Source of the DNA: Pseudomonas vlassakiae
GTDB taxonomy: Bacteria; Pseudomonadota; Gammaproteobacteria; Pseudomonadales; Pseudomonadaceae
NCBI RefSeq assembly: GCF_014269035.2
Contig: NZ_JABWRP020000022.1
Coordinates: 1-64,000, forward strand
Length of the DNA: 64,000 nucleotides
Reading direction: 5' to 3'
In this document: positions 60,864 to 64,000 of the stretch, piece after piece
How positions within the stretch are numbered: the first letter of the stretch is position 1
Layout of the letters: the number at the start of each line of letters is the position of its first letter
Notes under the pieces: model-generated
What the model was told of the DNA's origin: nothing
Databases searched by the model: none
Seen by the model: the letters and a program-made list of their open reading frames with translations, nothing else
Position numbers and translations under genes: made by a program

Positions 60864-62216
60864 TCAATCGCTAACCACTGGCCAGCGCAAGCACACGCGA
60901 CAGCCACGCCGCTGCTGCTCACAGGCATAACCCGCGCTCACCTCGCCCCCGGTGCGCTGAACGATAGCTCGCACGATCGACAGCCCAAGGCCGGCACCCT
61001 CCCCGCGTTTCTCGCTGCCACGGTAGAAGGGATCGAATATGCGCTCCCATTCCTCGGTAGGAATACCAGGTCCGTCATCACGCACACTCAGCATGATCCA
61101 CTCGGCGCTCTGCTCCGCTTGCAGGTCCACGTGCCCACCCTCCGGTGCGTGGCGGATGGCGTTCTCGACCAGGTTCTTGATCACGGTCCGCAACTCGACT
61201 TCCTGCATCGGCAGCTGTGCATCGTCACCTTCCAGGCCGATGTCGAGCTGCTTCTGCTCCGCCAGGGGCATCAAGTCTTCCAGCACCAGGCGGCAGGCTT
61301 CATGCAGCGATACCGCGCCTGGCGACGCGTCGGCCAGTTGCGCGCTGGCCAGAGCCAACAGCTGCTCGATCAGCTTGCGGCTCCTGCCGATACCGCGCCG
61401 CAGCTTGGTCACTTGCAGCTGGGCACGCTCTGACATGGCCTCCTGTTCCAGGCCTTCTGCCTGCAGCGACAACGCGGTCAGCGGTGTGCGCAGTTCGTGG
61501 GCCGCATCGGCGACGAAGCGCTTCTGGCCTTCAAGGGTGCGCGAAACACGCCCGAGCAGCCGGTTTATCGCCTGTACGAAGGGGCGGATTTCAGAGGCCA
61601 ACAGGTGCTCGTCGATAGGCCGCAGGTCCTGATCGTCGCGGGTGTCGAGCATTGCCGCCAAGGTCGAGACCGGCCGGAACAGTTCACGGATCAGGTTGGC
61701 CACCACCAGCAGCAGGATGGGGAAAAGGATGGCAAAGGGCAGCAACGCACGCCAGGCGCTGTTGCGCGCATCGCGGTTGCGGCTGTGGATCTCCTGCGCC
61801 ACGGCAAAGCGCCTGCCGGACGCGTCAGTCTTGACCAGCACACGAAAAGGCTCGTTGCCCACCACCACTGTCGACAAGCCATCCGCCACCGAGCCCGGTA
61901 TCGGCAGTGGCAGCTGGCTGTCATCGGCATGGCTGACCGCTTGGCCGTCGGCCAGGTACTGGATGACGATACGGGTTTCTTCATCGTCCGCAGGCGCTGC
62001 GTGCGCGGTATCCGGGTAGCGGAACGCCAGCCCCTGGCGCATGTACAACGCGGCAACCTGGTGCAGGCTGTTGTCCTGCAGTTCGAGCGCTTCGTGGTAG
62101 GCGCTGAAATAGCTGAACGTTCCGCTCACGGTCGCCACCAGCAGTATCGCCACCGACAGCGCCACCGACAGGCGCAGCTGCAGAGACTGCTTCAGGCGTC
62201 TTTCGAGACCATCCAT
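60864..62216 (-). CDS. Membrane sensor histidine kinase (QseC/PmrB-like class)
   Basis: A 450-residue kinase. Membrane helices at about 16-38 and 157-176 bracket a periplasmic sensor of about 118 residues. The phosphoacceptor is His240 in ADAAHELRTPL, and the ATP-binding N-box NLVENAIRHAPEG, G1 DDGPGIP and GEGAGLGLSI follow. It overlaps the regulator gene by 25 bases. Signal unknown; the class often senses cations or peptides in the envelope. Confidence 0.92.
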   Translation of the reverse strand: MDGLERRLKQSLQLRLSVALSVAILLVATVSGTFSYFSAYHEALELQDNSLHQVAALYMRQGLAFRYPDTAHAAPADDEETRIVIQYLADGQAVSHADDSQLPLPIPGSVADGLSTVVVGNEPFRVLVKTDASGRRFAVAQEIHSRNRDARNSAWRALLPFAILFPILLLVVANLIRELFRPVSTLAAMLDTRDDQDLRPIDEHLLASEIRPFVQAINRLLGRVSRTLEGQKRFVADAAHELRTPLTALSLQAEGLEQEAMSERAQLQVTKLRRGIGRSRKLIEQLLALASAQLADASPGAVSLHEACRLVLEDLMPLAEQKQLDIGLEGDDAQLPMQEVELRTVIKNLVENAIRHAPEGGHVDLQAEQSAEWIMLSVRDDGPGIPTEEWERIFDPFYRGSEKRGEGAGLGLSIVRAIVQRTGGEVSAGYACEQQRRGCRVCLRWPVVSD

Positions 62217-62857
62217 CCCAGCCCCCTGATATTGCGGATCACGTCCTTGCCCAGCTTGCGGCGCAGCGCATGGATGATGAATTCCACGGCATTGCTTTCA
62301 ACCTCGTTGCCCCAGCCGTAGATGCGATCTTCCAGTTCGCTGCGCGAGAGGATGGCGCCGGGGCGCACCAGCAACGCCTGGAGCAAGGCGAACTCGCGGT
62401 TGGAGAGCTGCACGGGCGGCTGGCCGAGCATGCGCGCGCATTTGCTGACCGGGTCCAGGCTCAGCGTCCCGTTGCCCAGTTCAGGCGCCGCGCGCCCGCC
62501 CTTGCGGCGCATGACCGCGCGCATCCGGGCGAGCAATTCTGCCATCTCGAAAGGCTTCTGCAGAAAGTCGTCCGCCCCGCCATCCAGCCCGCACACACGG
62601 TCATCGAGCCCCGAGCGTGCGGTGATGATCAGCAGTGGCACCGGGTTGTCGGCTGCACGCAGCGCCTGCAGCAGCTGCAGGCCGTCCTGCCCGGGCAAAC
62701 CCAGGTCGAGCAGTACCTGGTCGTAGTGTTGCGTGCGCAAGGCGGCCTCGGCCAGCAGGCCATTGTCGACCCAGTCCACGGCGTACCCCGCCGCGCCCAA
62801 GGCGTCCTGCAACGCCTGGGCGATCATGCCGTCATCCTCGACCAGTAATACCCGCAT
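62192..62857 (-). CDS. OmpR-family response regulator
   Basis: A 221-residue regulator. The receiver domain has the acidic pair in LVEDDG, the phosphoacceptor Asp51 (LLDLGLPGQDG) and the switch lysine in QKPFE. The C-terminal winged helix includes LSNREFALLQALLVRPGAI and VEFIIHALRRKLG. First gene of the two-component operon. Confidence 0.94.
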   Translation of the reverse strand: MRVLLVEDDGMIAQALQDALGAAGYAVDWVDNGLLAEAALRTQHYDQVLLDLGLPGQDGLQLLQALRAADNPVPLLIITARSGLDDRVCGLDGGADDFLQKPFEMAELLARMRAVMRRKGGRAAPELGNGTLSLDPVSKCARMLGQPPVQLSNREFALLQALLVRPGAILSRSELEDRIYGWGNEVESNAVEFIIHALRRKLGKDVIRNIRGLGWMVSKDA

Positions 62858-62924
62858 GGGCTTCCCCGCTGTGAACCTGTGGCGCCAACAATAGCGCGAC
62901 CGGCCGGAGGCCGACAGGCAATCT

Positions 62925-63335
62925 TCAGCCCTGGCCCTGCAATGTGTCGAACGCTTTGAGCAGGTCGGTCATCGCCGCCTTGCACTGGTCTTGTTGGGGC
63001 TGGCTGGCCCGCAGCGCATCCAGGGCGTCGTCGATCGCCTTGTCCAGCACGTGCCAGTCACTGGCGGCACGCGGCTTGATCCCGGCCTCGGCGTCGTCCC
63101 AGGTCTTTTCCAGGTCCCTGATACGCGCCTTGGCGCCCGGCAGGTCCTGGGCATCCACCTTGGCGGCAACCTCCACGGCAATGGTGCGGAAGGCGCTGAG
63201 GTCACCCAGTTTGGTCGGGGCGTGGATGCCTGCGGCCGGGGCCGGCTCACCCGGTTTGGAACAGCCTTGGGTGGCCAGCAGTGCGCCAGCGACACAGGCA
63301 ACGGCCAGCGATTTGAGCAAAGTGCTGGAGATCAT
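62925..63335 (-). CDS. Small lipoprotein of unknown function
   Basis: A 136-residue protein with a lipoprotein signal (LLATQGC; acylated Cys25). The mature part is helical and charged, with an internal pattern DLPGAKARIRDLEKTWDDAE that resembles a four-helix bundle sensor or binder. The lipid anchor suggests the outer or inner membrane, periplasmic side. ATG 63335 follows an AGCACCC run with GGTAG. It lies just after the COG4705-type gene and before the two-component genes on the same strand. Confidence 0.78.
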   Translation of the reverse strand: MISSTLLKSLAVACVAGALLATQGCSKPGEPAPAAGIHAPTKLGDLSAFRTIAVEVAAKVDAQDLPGAKARIRDLEKTWDDAEAGIKPRAASDWHVLDKAIDDALDALRASQPQQDQCKAAMTDLLKAFDTLQGQG

Positions 63336-63351
63336 GGGTGCTACCTCGCTA

Positions 63352-64000
63352 TCAAGGGGTAATTCGTTTGGATTGGCTGGCGGCGAACTGGGCAGCGCAG
63401 ACCAGGATGAAAATGACGCACAGGAAGATCGCACTGGTCCAGGTGGCACCCATGCCGAGGCCACCGTACTCATGGGATTGGGTCAGCAGGTCACCCAGCG
63501 AGGCACCGAGCGGGCGCGTCAGGATGTAGGCCACCCAGAACACCAGCACCGTACTGGCACCCAGGCGCCAGGCGAGCAGGCAGACCCCGATCAGCGCGGC
63601 GAAGACGACGCAACCGACACTGAAGCCAAGCCCCAGCGCCTCGGTGGCCAGGTCCCCGCCCGCAGTGCCCAGGGCGAAGGTGCACAGGACCGTGGCCCAG
63701 TAGAATCCTTCGCGCCGGGTGCTGATGATTTCGCGAATGGACAGGTTGCGCTCGACCGCGTACCAGAGCGCAAAATTGATCAGCAGCAACACCGAGAAGA
63801 ACGCCGTGCTGGCGTACAGGCTGATGTCCAGTTCGTCGGTGAGGATGTCGGTGATCTGCGTACCCAGGATGCTCACCAACACCACACACAGCCAGTAGAT
63901 CCAGGGTTCGCAGCTGCGCTTGCGCATTTGCAGGGCCAACGCGCCAGCCAACAGCACCGCCATCACCGCACTGGTGATGGCAAGGCCCCAACCGACGTCG
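63352..64000 (-). CDS. COG4705-type multi-pass membrane protein, 5' end cut by window edge
   Basis: The frame is open from its stop at 63352 to the right edge (at least 216 codons) with repeated membrane helices, so the start lies beyond the window. It has the internal pattern of the COG4705 family: TQITDILTDELDISLYAST, then GTAGGDLATEALGLGFSVG, then TRPLGASLGDLLTQ, each a helix repeat with a conserved acidic residue. Function unknown. It precedes the small lipoprotein by 16 bases and may be cotranscribed with it. Confidence 0.8.
   Translation of the reverse strand, partial: DVGWGLAITSAVMAVLLAGALALQMRKRSCEPWIYWLCVVLVSILGTQITDILTDELDISLYASTAFFSVLLLINFALWYAVERNLSIREIISTRREGFYWATVLCTFALGTAGGDLATEALGLGFSVGCVVFAALIGVCLLAWRLGASTVLVFWVAYILTRPLGASLGDLLTQSHEYGGLGMGATWTSAIFLCVIFILVCAAQFAASQSKRITP

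Overview
The window is GC-rich chromosomal DNA with compact, mostly AUG-started genes, good Shine-Dalgarno sites and gene content typical of a Pseudomonas of the P. putida / P. fluorescens type: OprD porins, Aot-type arginine transport genes, pcaIJ, several ACS-family MFS carriers, and many LysR/GntR/IclR/RpiR regulators. I see no rRNA, tRNA, CRISPR array, insertion sequence, phage gene or replication origin. The only stretch with clearly deviant composition is about 31.7-34.2 kb.

Layout. 1-1039: a methyltransferase that runs off the left edge. 1567-7432: a tightly coupled operon (ugd, a UDP-glucuronate 4-epimerase-type enzyme, a polyprenyl-phosphate glycosyltransferase, a small LABN-domain membrane protein, an ArnT/Rgt-like GT39 transferase and an SdiA-regulated-type protein) that together look like a uronic-acid decoration pathway for lipid A or the LPS core. 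7462-9556: a putative DNA-repair pair (radical SAM plus DUF4130) behind a LexA-like box embedded in a perfect 14-bp hairpin. 9628-11836: a Fur box and a ferric-siderophore receptor. 11869-20955: housekeeping and osmotic functions (exported DJ-1-like protein and LysR, trehalose synthase, a second riboflavin synthase, DUF1275, ProP, HemB, RIO kinase).

21024-27675 is a sugar-acid (pentonate) cluster: IlvD/EDD dehydratase, FAH-family enzyme, 2-oxoglutarate semialdehyde dehydrogenase, MFS carrier and FadR-type GntR regulator, with twin palindromic operators in the divergent promoter. 27679-31687 holds a LysR with an exported amidohydrolase, a TorF porin and a PACE efflux protein. 32039-34189 is a lower-GC pair of an EAL phosphodiesterase and a BdlA-like PAS-PAS-MCP sensor.

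34199-39545 is probably the most interesting region: a betaine-type ABC importer in one operon with a histidine-ammonia-lyase homologue that has lost the three residues that make the MIO cofactor, and a divergent LysR. I infer a betaine lyase such as an ergothionase. 39571-41089 is pcaIJ behind PcaR-type sites. 41161-52059 is an IclR-linked region with two porin/carrier units, an SMP-30 lactonase-like protein, an RraA-type aldolase and a 2-hydroxyacid dehydrogenase. Four copies of one 15-bp palindrome lie in its two divergent promoters.

52522-59785 is a cyanophycin-scavenging module: exported cyanophycinase with SLH-like repeats, Aot-type importer, CphZ/AotO-type dipeptide hydrolase and RpiR regulator. 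59974-64000 contains a LysR gene, a two-component system, a small lipoprotein and a COG4705-type membrane protein cut by the right edge.
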